In this document: piece after piece, positions 25,745 through 34,522 of the stretch
Layout: the number at the start of each line of letters is the position of its first letter
Position numbering within the stretch: the first letter of the stretch is position 1
NCBI RefSeq assembly: GCF_001412215.1
Contig: NZ_LLWP01000004.1
Coordinates: 310,001-374,000, forward strand
Direction of reading: 5' to 3'
DNA length: 64,000 nt
Origin: Pedobacter sp. Hv1
Lineage (GTDB): Bacteria; Bacteroidota; Bacteroidia; Sphingobacteriales; Sphingobacteriaceae
Notes under the pieces: generated by a model
What the model saw: only the letters and a program-made list of their open reading frames with translations
The model's database searches: none
Told to the model about the DNA's origin: nothing
Position numbers and translations under genes: made by a program

Positions 25745-26981
25745 AAGAATAGTAATTATGCTGTTGTTACTGCCTTTTTATGGGTTAGCACAACAAAGTC
25801 CAGTGCTATCGCTGGATACCATCCTAAACAGGATAGATAAAAACAACCTTTTGTTACAATCTTATGGTTTAAAAGCCGAAAGCTATAAACACAGTGCAAA
25901 AGCGGCAACTGCCTGGATGGCACCCATGGTTGGTGTGGGTACGTTTATGACACCTTATCCAGGTCAACAACTCATGGACGATAGAGACAAAGGTTCTTTA
26001 ATGTTACAACTGGAACAGGATATTCCCAATCCGGTAAAATTAAAGGCCAATAAACGGTACATCGAATCGAAAGCTAAGGTAGAGAACGAAACCAGAGGGA
26101 TTACGTTAAACGAATACAGAGCCCAGGCTAAACGTTTATATTTTGGTTGGTTGGTTGCTGCACAGAAAATTAATGTGTTGCAACAAAACGAGAAGATTAT
26201 GCAGACCATGAAAAAGATTGAAGAGATCAGGTATCCCTACAATCAATCCAAACTGGGTAGTGTTTACAAAACAGCGGCCAAACTGGAAGAGAACAATAAT
26301 ATGATCAGGATGCAGGAAGGTGATATTGCCAAAGCAAGGGCTTGGTTAAATAGTTTGATGAATAGCAGTGGAAATGCCATTTTCGCTATCGACACTAACT
26401 ACAAGCCTCTTTTTGTGCCTGCTGCCAAGATTGATACGGCTAGTTTGGCTTTGGCTAGAAATGATATCAAAAAGATGGACTATAACATCCAGTCTATGCA
26501 ATTGAATATCGAGGCCATGAAAAAACAGAGCCGACCAGATTTTAGATTGAGGTTCGACCACATGTCGCCACTGACCAAAATGATGCCTAAAGCATTTAGT
26601 ATAATGGGTATGGTTAGTATTCCAATTGCGCCTTGGTCTGCAAAGATGTACAAATCAGAAGCCAAAGGTATGGCTTACGAAATTGAGGCCATGAGCAAAG
26701 AAAAAGCGGCCATGTTGCAAGAAACACAAGGCATGCTCTATGGAATGCAATTTGAAATTCAATCGATGCAAAAACGCATTGATGCCTTAGAGCATAAGAT
26801 TATTCCGAGTTTACAAAAAACATTGGACGTAAACTTCTTGAGCTACCGAGAGAACAAAATGGAATTGCCACAGGTCATCGATTCGTGGGAAGCACTGACC
26901 ATGATGCAGACCAATGTATTGGATGAGAAACTGAAACTTTATTTAATGATTGCTGATTATGAGAAAGAATTATATCGTTAG
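25731..26981 (+). CDS. TolC-family outer-membrane factor (CusC-like)
   Basis: 416 residues from ATG 25731, chosen because GGAGG lies 7 nt upstream and a signal peptide follows (VIMLLLLPFYGLA); an in-frame ATG at 25710 is longer. The body is long amphipathic helices with coiled-coil spacing, the TolC pattern, including LEQDIPNPVKLKANKRYIE. Central residues are rich in Met (MSPLTKMMPKAFSIMGM), consistent with Cu(I) handling. It would form the outer-membrane exit duct. It overlaps the pump gene before it and the adaptor gene after it. Confidence 0.88.
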   Translation: MYIIKRIVIMLLLLPFYGLAQQSPVLSLDTILNRIDKNNLLLQSYGLKAESYKHSAKAATAWMAPMVGVGTFMTPYPGQQLMDDRDKGSLMLQLEQDIPNPVKLKANKRYIESKAKVENETRGITLNEYRAQAKRLYFGWLVAAQKINVLQQNEKIMQTMKKIEEIRYPYNQSKLGSVYKTAAKLEENNNMIRMQEGDIAKARAWLNSLMNSSGNAIFAIDTNYKPLFVPAAKIDTASLALARNDIKKMDYNIQSMQLNIEAMKKQSRPDFRLRFDHMSPLTKMMPKAFSIMGMVSIPIAPWSAKMYKSEAKGMAYEIEAMSKEKAAMLQETQGMLYGMQFEIQSMQKRIDALEHKIIPSLQKTLDVNFLSYRENKMELPQVIDSWEALTMMQTNVLDEKLKLYLMIADYEKELYR

Positions 26982-28182
26982 GCCATTGGTCTATTTCCTT
27001 GCTGCAATCGTATTGGTAATCAGTTCTTGCAAAGGAAATAAAGAAAATAAACATACTACACATAATGACCCTGGTGCGTTGACCATAGATAGTAACTTGT
27101 CTCATTTGTTACAGCCATCAAATGAGCAAGTTGTATCTACCTTGCCAGTAATCAAGGCAGAATATGGTACACGGATATTTACCGAAGAAGCTCAAGGGAT
27201 CATCAATTATGATACCCGTAACCAAAACAGTGTAGCCAGTAGGGTAAGTGGTAGAATAGAACGTTTGCTGATCAAATACAACTATCAACCGGTTAGTAAA
27301 GGACAATTGATTATGCAAATCTATTCTCCAGACCTGGCAGCTGCACAACAAGAACTCTTGTTTCTTAAACGGACAGAAACAGATCAAACCTTAATAGATA
27401 GAGCAAAACAAAGGTTAATGTTATTAGGAATGAATGCTGCAGGAATTAATCAAGTACTAAAAACCGGAAAAGTAAATTATCTTATTCCAGTTTATAGCAA
27501 TGCTGATGGTTATATCTTAGAAAAGTCTGCCGCACCTGTTTCGGTTGCAGCACCTGCTGCAACTACAGCAAGCGGTGGCGATGGGATGAGCGGAATGGGT
27601 GGTGGAAGTACAGCTGCTGCTACACCTAGCAGTAGCGCAACACCTGCAAATTCTCCTGTATTGTTGCGAGAAGGACAATATGTTACTGCTGGCCAATCGC
27701 TCTTTACCATCTACAATGGCAACAACTTAATCGCAGAATTTGCTTTTAAACCTGCATTAGCTGCATTAGTTAATAAGGGAGATCAATTTGCTTTTTATAA
27801 AACAGCAGATAAAAGCACCATTAAAAGTGCGACCATTGGTTTAATTCAACCCATTTTTAAAAATGGAGAGAACTTCACCATTGCCAGAACTTACCTCAAC
27901 CAATCCAATTTTAGAGTTGGTGAACTACTAACAGCCAGAATTCCAGTATTGTTAACTGCTTCTTGGTGGCTTCCAGAAACGGCAGTGCTTTCTATCGGTA
28001 ACCAAACCATCATCTTTAAAAAAGAAGGCAATGTAGTGGTACCTAAAACCATAGATGCAGGAATTACCATTGCGGGCATGGTACAAGTTAAAACAGACAT
28101 TAGTAATTGGGAAGTGAGTAAAAACGCAGCGTATTTGATAGATAGTGAAAGTTTTATCAAAGAGCAGCCGACAAAAAAATAG
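26959..28182 (+). CDS. RND membrane-fusion adaptor (CusB-like), first copy
   Basis: 407 residues from ATG 26959, overlapping the TolC-like gene by 23 bp (a TTG lies three codons upstream). Lipoprotein signal (VLVISSC, then KGN). It has the lipoyl half-motif SRVSGRIERLLIKYNYQPVS and hairpin helices (SPDLAAAQQELLFLKR). The second lipoyl half is entered through a Gly/Ser/Ala/Met-rich insert of about 40 residues with MSGMGGG. Periplasmic adaptors link pump and duct. This copy has no separate metal-binding N-terminal domain. Confidence 0.87.
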   Translation: MRKNYIVRPLVYFLAAIVLVISSCKGNKENKHTTHNDPGALTIDSNLSHLLQPSNEQVVSTLPVIKAEYGTRIFTEEAQGIINYDTRNQNSVASRVSGRIERLLIKYNYQPVSKGQLIMQIYSPDLAAAQQELLFLKRTETDQTLIDRAKQRLMLLGMNAAGINQVLKTGKVNYLIPVYSNADGYILEKSAAPVSVAAPAATTASGGDGMSGMGGGSTAAATPSSSATPANSPVLLREGQYVTAGQSLFTIYNGNNLIAEFAFKPALAALVNKGDQFAFYKTADKSTIKSATIGLIQPIFKNGENFTIARTYLNQSNFRVGELLTARIPVLLTASWWLPETAVLSIGNQTIIFKKEGNVVVPKTIDAGITIAGMVQVKTDISNWEVSKNAAYLIDSESFIKEQPTKK

Positions 28183-28186
28183 AATT

Positions 28187-29413
28187 ATGGAACGTAAATC
28201 ATTCATCAAAAAATTTGCCTTAATGGCTGTGCTTCCATCGGTGTTTATTGCTGCCTGCAGTGAAGAGAAAAAACCAGAAGCCGCAGCAGCAAATAAAAAA
28301 CTACAAACTTTTACCTGTCCAATGCACCCACAGGTAATTAAAAATGAAATGAGTACCTGTCCAATTTGTGGGATGGACTTGGTGCCTTTTGAAAAAAACA
28401 GCAACGAGAAAGCGCTTAAAATAGACGAGAAACGTCAGGCTTTGGCTAACATCACCACCATGGTTATTGGTGTGAATAGTCTTACTGGTTTTAAACAATT
28501 GAATGGTCGTTTAACGATTAACCCAGAGCAAAGCAATTATATCTCTAGTCGTATTGCTGGTAGAGTAGAACAATTGTATATCAGAGAAACAGGTGTAAAA
28601 GTAAACAAAGGACAAGCCTTATATCAATTGTATTCAGAACAATTGGCTACACTTCAACAAGAATACATGATGGCAATAGCACAAGAAAAACAGTTTAGAG
28701 GAGATCAAATAGAGCGTCAGATTGTAGCTTCGGCCAAACAGAAACTCTTGTTGTATGGCCAATCAGAAAATCAGGTGCAACAATTGGCAAAAACACAACA
28801 AAAAGATCCTTATGTTACATTTTATGCGCCAACAAGCGGTGTGGTTGCCGAATTATCCATTACACAAGGTCAATATGTGGCAGAGGGAAGTCCGATATTA
28901 CGATTAGAGGGTTATGGTCAATTGTGGGTAGAAGCCGATGTTTATCCAAGTGAAGCCAAACAGGTTAAACAAGGACAAAAGGTTAAAGTAATTATTGCCG
29001 GTTGGGAAGATCAACCACAGGAAATGACCATTGATTTTATCACACCTGCACTACAGGCTGGCACACAACTTACGCAGATCAGGGGAAGTATCCCAAATCT
29101 AAAAAACCAATGGCAACCCGGTTTACAGACTAATGTATTTCTTCCTTCCGGAAACCAAGGTAATGCACTAACCTTACCTGTAGATGCTGTAATTAGAGAT
29201 GGTAAAGGGATGCACGTATGGATTAAAAGTGGAAAAGACAACTTTGAACCTCGATTGGTAAAAACTGGAACAGAAAACGATCAGCAAGTAGAAATAGCCG
29301 AAGGTCTGCAAAATGGCGATCAAGTTGTAGTAACTGGCGCATACCTCTTATATAGTGAATATATCCTTAAAAAAGGTAAAAACCCTGTTGAAGGACTTAA
29401 ACTCAAATCTTAA
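28187..29413 (+). CDS. RND membrane-fusion adaptor (CusB-like) with metal-binding domain
   Basis: 408 residues from ATG 28187, 4 bp after the previous stop. Lipoprotein signal (VFIAAC, then SEEKK). A heavy-metal-binding domain follows (FTCPMHPQVIKNEMSTCPIC and GMDLVP). The adaptor core contains SRIAGRVEQLYIRETGVKV, helices with LYSEQLATLQQEYMMA, and YAPTSGVVAELSITQGQYV. This is the classic CusB layout for Bacteroidota. Having it directly behind another adaptor gene suggests a mixed trimer-of-dimers adaptor ring. Confidence 0.9.
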   Translation: MERKSFIKKFALMAVLPSVFIAACSEEKKPEAAAANKKLQTFTCPMHPQVIKNEMSTCPICGMDLVPFEKNSNEKALKIDEKRQALANITTMVIGVNSLTGFKQLNGRLTINPEQSNYISSRIAGRVEQLYIRETGVKVNKGQALYQLYSEQLATLQQEYMMAIAQEKQFRGDQIERQIVASAKQKLLLYGQSENQVQQLAKTQQKDPYVTFYAPTSGVVAELSITQGQYVAEGSPILRLEGYGQLWVEADVYPSEAKQVKQGQKVKVIIAGWEDQPQEMTIDFITPALQAGTQLTQIRGSIPNLKNQWQPGLQTNVFLPSGNQGNALTLPVDAVIRDGKGMHVWIKSGKDNFEPRLVKTGTENDQQVEIAEGLQNGDQVVVTGAYLLYSEYILKKGKNPVEGLKLKS

Positions 29414-29436
29414 AAAGTAATTATAAAAAAGAAAAC

Positions 29437-30000
29437 ATGAATACAATCACCAATTTTACCATCGCTTTTGCAGCAGTGGCCTTATTTGCAGCCTGTGGAA
29501 ACACTCAGAAACCTACTGAAGCTAATGAGCATGCAGGTCATAACCATGCAGAAGGCGAAGGACATGGAGCTCCAGTAGCACAAACTGCTGTAGGGGTAAG
29601 TTTAAAAGATGATCAATTAAATGCTGTTTACCCACACTATACCCATTTAACCACTGCGTTGGTTAATGGCGATTTGGCTGAGGCTAAAGTTGCAGCCAAC
29701 GCCATTGAACTTGGTGCCAAAGCTCTCGCTAATGGAAGTGCATTAGCGAGTCTTGCTGCTAAAATAGGAGCGGGAACAGACATAGAAGTACAAAGAGCTT
29801 TATATGCTGATTTAAGTACTGATTTTATTGCAAGGGTAAAAAGCAGTGGCTTAAAGTCTGGAGAAATCTATGTTGAATATTGTCCAATGGCCTTGAATGA
29901 CAAAGGAGCTTCTTGGTTAAGTAACCAGAAAGACATCAAAAACCCTTATTACGGCGAAAGCATGTTGACTTGCGGTGAAGTAAAGGAAACACTAAAATAA
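29437..30000 (+). CDS. DUF3347-type copper-binding lipoprotein
   Basis: 187 residues: lipoprotein signal (VALFAAC, then GNTQK), a His-rich linker (EHAGHNHAEGEGHG), and a DUF3347 domain. The domain's closing signature is clear: YVEYCPMALNDKGASWLS, then NPYYGESMLTCG. Cys and Met in CPM and MLTCG are likely copper ligands. The domain often follows CusB in Bacteroidota, either fused or next to it. It closes the cus operon and probably binds periplasmic Cu. Confidence 0.9.
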   Translation: MNTITNFTIAFAAVALFAACGNTQKPTEANEHAGHNHAEGEGHGAPVAQTAVGVSLKDDQLNAVYPHYTHLTTALVNGDLAEAKVAANAIELGAKALANGSALASLAAKIGAGTDIEVQRALYADLSTDFIARVKSSGLKSGEIYVEYCPMALNDKGASWLSNQKDIKNPYYGESMLTCGEVKETLK

Positions 30001-30017
30001 TCTGTTAGTCAATTGTT

Positions 30018-30249
30018 GGTCGGGATTTATAATCTCGACTAACATCAGCTTATAAAAGCATTTGTTGGTCTGGTCTTCGACAGGCTCAGACTGACAATTT
30101 TTTAAATTAACTGTTATTGTTCAAGACTTGCACAAGTCTTGTCATGCTGAGCTTGTCGAAGCATTTAATACTTTAATCTTGGACCAACTCAGACTGACAG
30201 CTTTTCTTTATTAGTCAAGATTGCTAGTCGGGATTTGTAATCCCGACTA
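30018..30249. repeat. cluster of short intergenic palindromic repeats
   Basis: Two repeat types sit between the DUF3347 and esterase genes. One is the hairpin GTCGGGATTTGTAATCCCGAC (30227-30247) with a decayed partner at 30018-30040. The other is the dispersed unit TTCGACAGGCTCAGACTGAC (30076-30095) with an opposite-facing copy at 30141-30163. Both recur at 34495-34517 and 35805-35828. They look like REP-type elements; as long hairpins they may also stop transcription from both sides. Confidence 0.7.
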
Positions 30250-30283
30250 TTTAATTAACCTTTAGCTAAGGCCACTATATCTT

Positions 30284-31198
30284 TTACCTCTTTGATTTTT
30301 TTAAGAAATCATTTTCAATTAACCAACTTTTACAAAGGTTAAACCAGTTGTTTTTGCTATTCAGATCTGTTAGGCCAAAACCATGACCACCAGACTGTAA
30401 AATGTGCATTTCGGCTTTTACATTTGCTTGGAGCAAGGCATTAAAGAACAATAAACTGTTTTTTACCGGAATAACATCGTCATCTGTGGCATGGACCAAA
30501 AATGTAGGTGGAGTGTGAGTGGTAACATGTTTTTCGGCACTATAAAAATTCAACAATTCTGGAGAAGGTTTTTTCCCAATTAGATTTTCACGAGTTCTGG
30601 GGATGTTTGGATCATAGATAATAACTGGATAGAGTAAGAGCATGAAATCTGGTCGGAGATTGACTTGTTCTGGATTTGCGATCACAATTTTGTTTAGTCT
30701 TGTACCTTCAGTAGCTACCAGGTGCCCGCCAGCAGAAAGCCCCACCATGCCTAATTTGCTAGGATTGATACGCCACTCTGCTGCTCTTTTACGCACCAAT
30801 TGAACGGCAGCTTGTCCATCTTGTAGAGGACCAATAGATTTATTCACCATAATGGCATCATTAGGTAAACGATATTTGAGGATAAAAGCGGTAACTCCAA
30901 TCTGGTTAAACGCTTTGGCCAATTCAATACATTTTTTAGGCGACAACACAAAATAACCACCACCAGGCGCAATGATCACAGCAGTTCCAGTAGCCAATTC
31001 CTTCTTTGCAAAATAAGCAGTTAAAGTTGGTACGGTTACCTTACTAATTAACCCATTACTATCAATTTCTTCAACATAGTTTGTAGGTGCTTTTTTCGAG
31101 TTAGGGATTTCCTTTTCATAAAGTGGGATAATTTGATCTTGTGCCTTTGCAGATAGAAATAGCAGGAAAATAACTGAAAGCAGGAGTATGTTTTTCAT
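30284..31198 (-). CDS. exported alpha/beta hydrolase (esterase/acyl hydrolase)
   Basis: 304 residues from ATG 31198; the GTG further upstream would precede a signal peptide (MKNILLLSVIFLLFLSAKA) and is unlikely. It has the oxyanion loop APGGGYFVLS, nucleophile elbow GLSAGGHL (Ser), acid in ATDDDVIPV and His in SGGHGFGL. This pattern is common in Bacteroidota polysaccharide esterases and BD-FAE-like enzymes. The periplasmic location suggests deacylation of sugars or xenobiotic esters. The AraC gene upstream on the same strand may control it. Confidence 0.85.
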   Translation of the reverse strand: MKNILLLSVIFLLFLSAKAQDQIIPLYEKEIPNSKKAPTNYVEEIDSNGLISKVTVPTLTAYFAKKELATGTAVIIAPGGGYFVLSPKKCIELAKAFNQIGVTAFILKYRLPNDAIMVNKSIGPLQDGQAAVQLVRKRAAEWRINPSKLGMVGLSAGGHLVATEGTRLNKIVIANPEQVNLRPDFMLLLYPVIIYDPNIPRTRENLIGKKPSPELLNFYSAEKHVTTHTPPTFLVHATDDDVIPVKNSLLFFNALLQANVKAEMHILQSGGHGFGLTDLNSKNNWFNLCKSWLIENDFLKKSKR

Positions 31199-31269
31199 AA
31201 AGTATGTATCAGATACCACAAAACTATACTTTCAATAAAAAGGAAAATGTGCAAAAATGCTCAAATTGA

Positions 31270-32178
31270 TCAGCAATTTCTATAACTAGTGGGTGGTGTG
31301 CCGTATGCTGTTTTAAAGGCCCTTGAAAAAGCGCTTACATTTTCAAAACCGCATAGCCAGGTAACTTCATGTATCGGCTTGGTAGTCGATTTCAATAGTT
31401 CAGCAGCACGTTGAAGTCTAATATTGATTAAGTATTGATAGGGGGTAGTATTGAAAACAGATTTAAATTGCCTTACCAATTGTGGAACAGACAAACAAGA
31501 AAGTTTACTCATTACATTGAGGTCAATATCATCTATATACGACGAATGGAGGATGTCTTTTGCAATACATAAACGTTTATAAACTTCCATTTTTGTACTG
31601 CGCTTAATGGCATTTACCTGTTGTGCACGTTTTGTATCCGACTGATGGGTTTGGAGCAAATAACGAAGTAAAAAAAACAGCTGTTCATCAGCCATGCTGC
31701 TATGGTAGCCTTGGTTGTTCAATTTATAGAGTAAAAGATTCAATTGCTGTTGCAGCTCAGGAGTAATGTTTTGTAAGGTCTGAAAGAATTCAGGTGCTTG
31801 ATGAAGATGATCAAAGGGAGCATCCAATACACTTTCTTCCTTATTAATGGTATCATGAAATACTGCAGCCGCAAATTCTTGCTTAAAAAAAACAGAAAGG
31901 TTTTTAACCTTCTCTCCAGTATCCATGTGGCAAGAATACTCCTGTTCGTTATTTAAAATCAAAAATTGACCCGGTCTAATGGCCAATTCCTGTCTGTTTA
32001 TGCCATACCATTCTTCTCCGCTCAGTATTGTTTTAAAAGAAAGACAACCTACATGCCGATCACAAGAACTGTAACTACTTTCAGCATTGAATATAATGTT
32101 GTGCTTTTTGAATAGGCTAAAATGCAATTCTTCATCAAAGTCTGGTTTGGTATGGTCTGGCAAACTGGTAAAATACAT
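31270..32178 (-). CDS. AraC family transcriptional regulator
   Basis: 302 residues. A cupin-like N-terminal sensor (LSGEEWYGINRQELAIRPGQ, FLILNNEQEYSCHM) is followed by a C-terminal pair of HTHs (LNVMSKLSCLSVPQLVRQFK, then TWLCGFENVSAFSRAFK and YGTPPTSYR). This is a typical ligand-responsive activator. It sits 72 bp upstream of the esterase on the same strand. Confidence 0.88.
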   Translation of the reverse strand: MYFTSLPDHTKPDFDEELHFSLFKKHNIIFNAESSYSSCDRHVGCLSFKTILSGEEWYGINRQELAIRPGQFLILNNEQEYSCHMDTGEKVKNLSVFFKQEFAAAVFHDTINKEESVLDAPFDHLHQAPEFFQTLQNITPELQQQLNLLLYKLNNQGYHSSMADEQLFFLLRYLLQTHQSDTKRAQQVNAIKRSTKMEVYKRLCIAKDILHSSYIDDIDLNVMSKLSCLSVPQLVRQFKSVFNTTPYQYLINIRLQRAAELLKSTTKPIHEVTWLCGFENVSAFSRAFKTAYGTPPTSYRNC

Positions 32179-32255
32179 ATCGTACTAAAGGCTATAGCTA
32201 GTGCAGGGTAATATCTAAGTCTAACGCCAATTTCTCTGTTTTTGTTTACCGATAC

Positions 32256-32732
32256 CTATTTATTTTTCAATTGCAGTGCCCTCTGTAAAAAGCTTTGGGT
32301 GGCCAATTTTTCCTCAGCTTCTTCAATCGCTTTCAATAAATTGTTTTGGTTGGCAGCAATCTCAGTTAAAATGGTAGTCATAATTTCCCATACAGGTTTC
32401 ATTTGTAAAATCAACTCTTGACCTTTTGTAGTGAGCATGATCAATCTCTTACGTTCGTCTGTTTTATCTTTTTTAGAACGAATAAGTTTCTGTTTCTCCA
32501 GTTCTCTTAATAAACTAATGGTTGAAGGATGGGTATATCCAATTTCATTGGCAATTTCTACCACACTTAACGTTTCTTTATGGTAGAGCGTAAAAATCAC
32601 CGGAAACCATTTGGGTTCGAAATCAATACCAAATGTTTTGTAAAGCAGGGCACCATCCTTGCGCAATTGTTCACTTAAACGCTGTAGCCTTGTAGAAATG
32701 GCTAGAATGCCTGTTTCGTTAATTACATTCAT
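32256..32732 (-). CDS. MarR family transcriptional regulator
   Basis: 158 residues. The winged helix core is LSVVEIANEIGYTHPSTISL, followed by the wing KTDERKRLIMLTTKGQEL, which holds the conserved D-x-R-x-R-x-x-x-L-T-x-x-G. The start overlaps the GNAT stop as ATGA. MarR proteins usually repress their own operon, and a clean palindrome lies upstream of the GNAT gene, so autoregulation is likely. Confidence 0.9.
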   Translation of the reverse strand: MNVINETGILAISTRLQRLSEQLRKDGALLYKTFGIDFEPKWFPVIFTLYHKETLSVVEIANEIGYTHPSTISLLRELEKQKLIRSKKDKTDERKRLIMLTTKGQELILQMKPVWEIMTTILTEIAANQNNLLKAIEEAEEKLATQSFLQRALQLKNK

Positions 32733-33226
32733 TTGATGTTGTTTAAATCGAGCTCACAAAATACATCATCGGCAGCCATTAAAGGAAATGTTTTTGGTAA
32801 ACTTTCTTTCGCTATGCGGGTAAATTGATTTCTTTCATAAAAACGCAAGGCCGCTTCTAAAATATGGATCGTTCCAAGATACAGATAGGTTAAGCCCTTT
32901 GCTTTGCTATAGGCGATTAAGGTTTCTAATAAGTGCTGGGCAATATTGAATTCTTTACCCCTAAACTCTTTTTTAACAAACATTTTTCTGATGGCACCTG
33001 CTTGCTCATCAAATTTGATCAATGCGATGGTACCAACCAATTCTCCTGCTATAAAAGCGCCCCAAAAGCAACCACCACCACTGTGGTAAAAATCGGTGAT
33101 TGACAAAAGATCAGGCTGGTCTTGTATGCCAATAGCAATATTAAACTCGTTTTGCTGAATGTTCAAGATCAGCTCAATTACAGCTTCTGCTGCATCATTA
33201 TGAATTGGAATAATTTGTGCTTTCAT
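32729..33226 (-). CDS. GNAT family N-acetyltransferase
   Basis: 165 residues with the acetyl-CoA loop IRKMFVKKEFRGKEFNIAQH and a closing LRFYERNQFTRIAKESLP. FKSGGGCFWGAF-type residues precede it (YHSGGGCFWGAFIAGELVG). MarR-coupled GNAT enzymes are common in Bacteroidota. It is first in the operon with the MarR gene, which overlaps its stop. The substrate is unknown. Confidence 0.88.
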   Translation of the reverse strand: MKAQIIPIHNDAAEAVIELILNIQQNEFNIAIGIQDQPDLLSITDFYHSGGGCFWGAFIAGELVGTIALIKFDEQAGAIRKMFVKKEFRGKEFNIAQHLLETLIAYSKAKGLTYLYLGTIHILEAALRFYERNQFTRIAKESLPKTFPLMAADDVFCELDLNNIK

Positions 33227-33251
33227 CAGTTTTTCATTTATAAAACAAAAC

Positions 33252-33269
33252 TACGTAGTTAACTACATA
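33252..33269 (-). promoter_or_regulatory. palindromic operator, probable MarR site
   Basis: GTAGTTAACTAC at 33255-33266 is a perfect 12-bp palindrome, and outer bases extend the pairing (TA..TA). It lies 29-40 bp upstream of the GNAT-MarR operon start, where a repressor would block transcription. Position and symmetry fit MarR binding. Confidence 0.65.
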
Positions 33270-33318
33270 TATGGAAATTATTTTAAAAAAAATTATCTTG
33301 TAATAAGATTTTAAATGC

Positions 33319-33855
33319 TTATTGAACTTGTAATTCGAGATGGATGTCAAGCGGTTCGAGCTCAAACAACTGAGGGTCAATTTCTTTTACCAGTGTAGCT
33401 CCAAGGTTTAAATAAAAATCGACAGTTGCCTTAGTAGGAGTGGCAGAAATATAAAGTTTAGCTGCACCAAAGCTCAATGCCACTGTTTTACATTCTTGTA
33501 CCAAGTAATGACCAATCCTTTTGCCCCTAAAAGCATTGCTTACATACAAAATATCCATTTTACAATAGTTGTTGCTTTTTCCTCTTCTGTTATGTTCAAC
33601 AGACGTAATGCCTACCAATCTATCGCCATTAAAAGCACCAATCACTTCTCCACCATCGGTCAAGAGCATTTGTTGTTGTGCAATCAAGTTTTGTAGTTCA
33701 TCAGGTTCAAAAGCACCAGCCAAACAAGGTTCTGGTTTAAGGATCAATTGGCCATTTTCAAATGCATATATTTCGGTAATGTACTCTGTTCGGTCAATTT
33801 CTTGGAATTTAACCAGTTCTTTAGCTTCTAAAGGTCTATAGGTAATGTTTTGCAT
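33319..33855 (-). CDS. GNAT family N-acetyltransferase
   Basis: 178 residues from ATG 33855 (the frame extends upstream only through a TTG). It has the GNAT core: LVGITSVEHNRRGKSNNY, the acetyl-CoA loop LYVSNAFRGKRIGHYLV (F/Y-R-G-x-x-I-G), and a C-terminal VDFYLNLGATLV. The substrate is unknown. It stands 93 bp from the GNAT-MarR operator on the same strand and has its own upstream space. Confidence 0.85.
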   Translation of the reverse strand: MQNITYRPLEAKELVKFQEIDRTEYITEIYAFENGQLILKPEPCLAGAFEPDELQNLIAQQQMLLTDGGEVIGAFNGDRLVGITSVEHNRRGKSNNYCKMDILYVSNAFRGKRIGHYLVQECKTVALSFGAAKLYISATPTKATVDFYLNLGATLVKEIDPQLFELEPLDIHLELQVQ

Positions 33856-33982
33856 GGATAACTTGTTGGGCAATATAGTAAAATCGTCATTGTTTGTACA
33901 CTCACATCTAATAAATTAATAGTATTTGTGTAGCGTTTGGCAATAATAACCCGTATATACATTAACCTCAAATAAATAACTC

Positions 33983-34465
33983 ATGAAAAAAGCAACATCC
34001 CTTTTAACATTCAACACTGTAATTTTATTCATTGCCACTTTATTTTTACTCCCATCTTGTACTAAAAAGGAAAATGAAGACCCAGCATGTTTGGCCATAT
34101 TTGCGCCAGATCTATTGCGCATTAATGTAGTTGATAAAACTACAGGTTCTGACCTTTTCTTTCCAACTATACCGCGTTACACTGTTGACGATATTACCTA
34201 TACCATTGGAAATGAAAAAGCAAAAATAAAACCAAAGATAGATAACTCAACTACATTGGGTAAACACTTTGTTATTCCAAATAATAGTACTACAGCTAGT
34301 AGTATAAAAATTTACATTTTGGATGAACTTAAATTTACCATTGATTATACGACGAAAAAACAAAATGATACCAAATGCTCAAACTATATTTTTGATAAAC
34401 TGACCATCAATGGCAGCCAAAAAGAAGAAAATATACAAGACCGTATCATCAAACTGAAACTGTAA
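33983..34465 (+). CDS. hypothetical lipoprotein
   Basis: 160 residues with a lipoprotein signal (FLLPSC, then TKKENED). The mature part is beta-rich (NVVDKTTGSDLFFPTIPRYT, ITYTIGNEKAKIKP) and has no motif I recognise. Many Bacteroidota genomes carry single genes like this for envelope lipoproteins of unknown role. It is followed at 30 bp by a strong palindromic repeat. Confidence 0.65.
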   Translation: MKKATSLLTFNTVILFIATLFLLPSCTKKENEDPACLAIFAPDLLRINVVDKTTGSDLFFPTIPRYTVDDITYTIGNEKAKIKPKIDNSTTLGKHFVIPNNSTTASSIKIYILDELKFTIDYTTKKQNDTKCSNYIFDKLTINGSQKEENIQDRIIKLKL

Positions 34466-34494
34466 TAGATCAGTTGGTCGAAATTATAGACGTT

Positions 34495-34517
34495 GGTCGG
34501 GATTTGTAATCCCGACC
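34495..34517. repeat. palindromic repeat/hairpin, same family as at 30.2 kb
   Basis: GGTCGGGATT-TGT-AATCCCGACC forms a perfect 10-bp stem with a 3-nt loop between convergent genes. The sequence is nearly the same as the hairpin at 30225-30249. Without a T-run it is more a dispersed repeat than a classical terminator, though it may stop both transcripts. Confidence 0.7.
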
Positions 34518-34522
34518 TAAAG

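Noticed and set aside
27510-27710. minus-strand ORF over the Gly/Ser/Ala-rich adaptor insert
   Set aside because: A shadow of low-complexity coding sequence in the first CusB-like gene.
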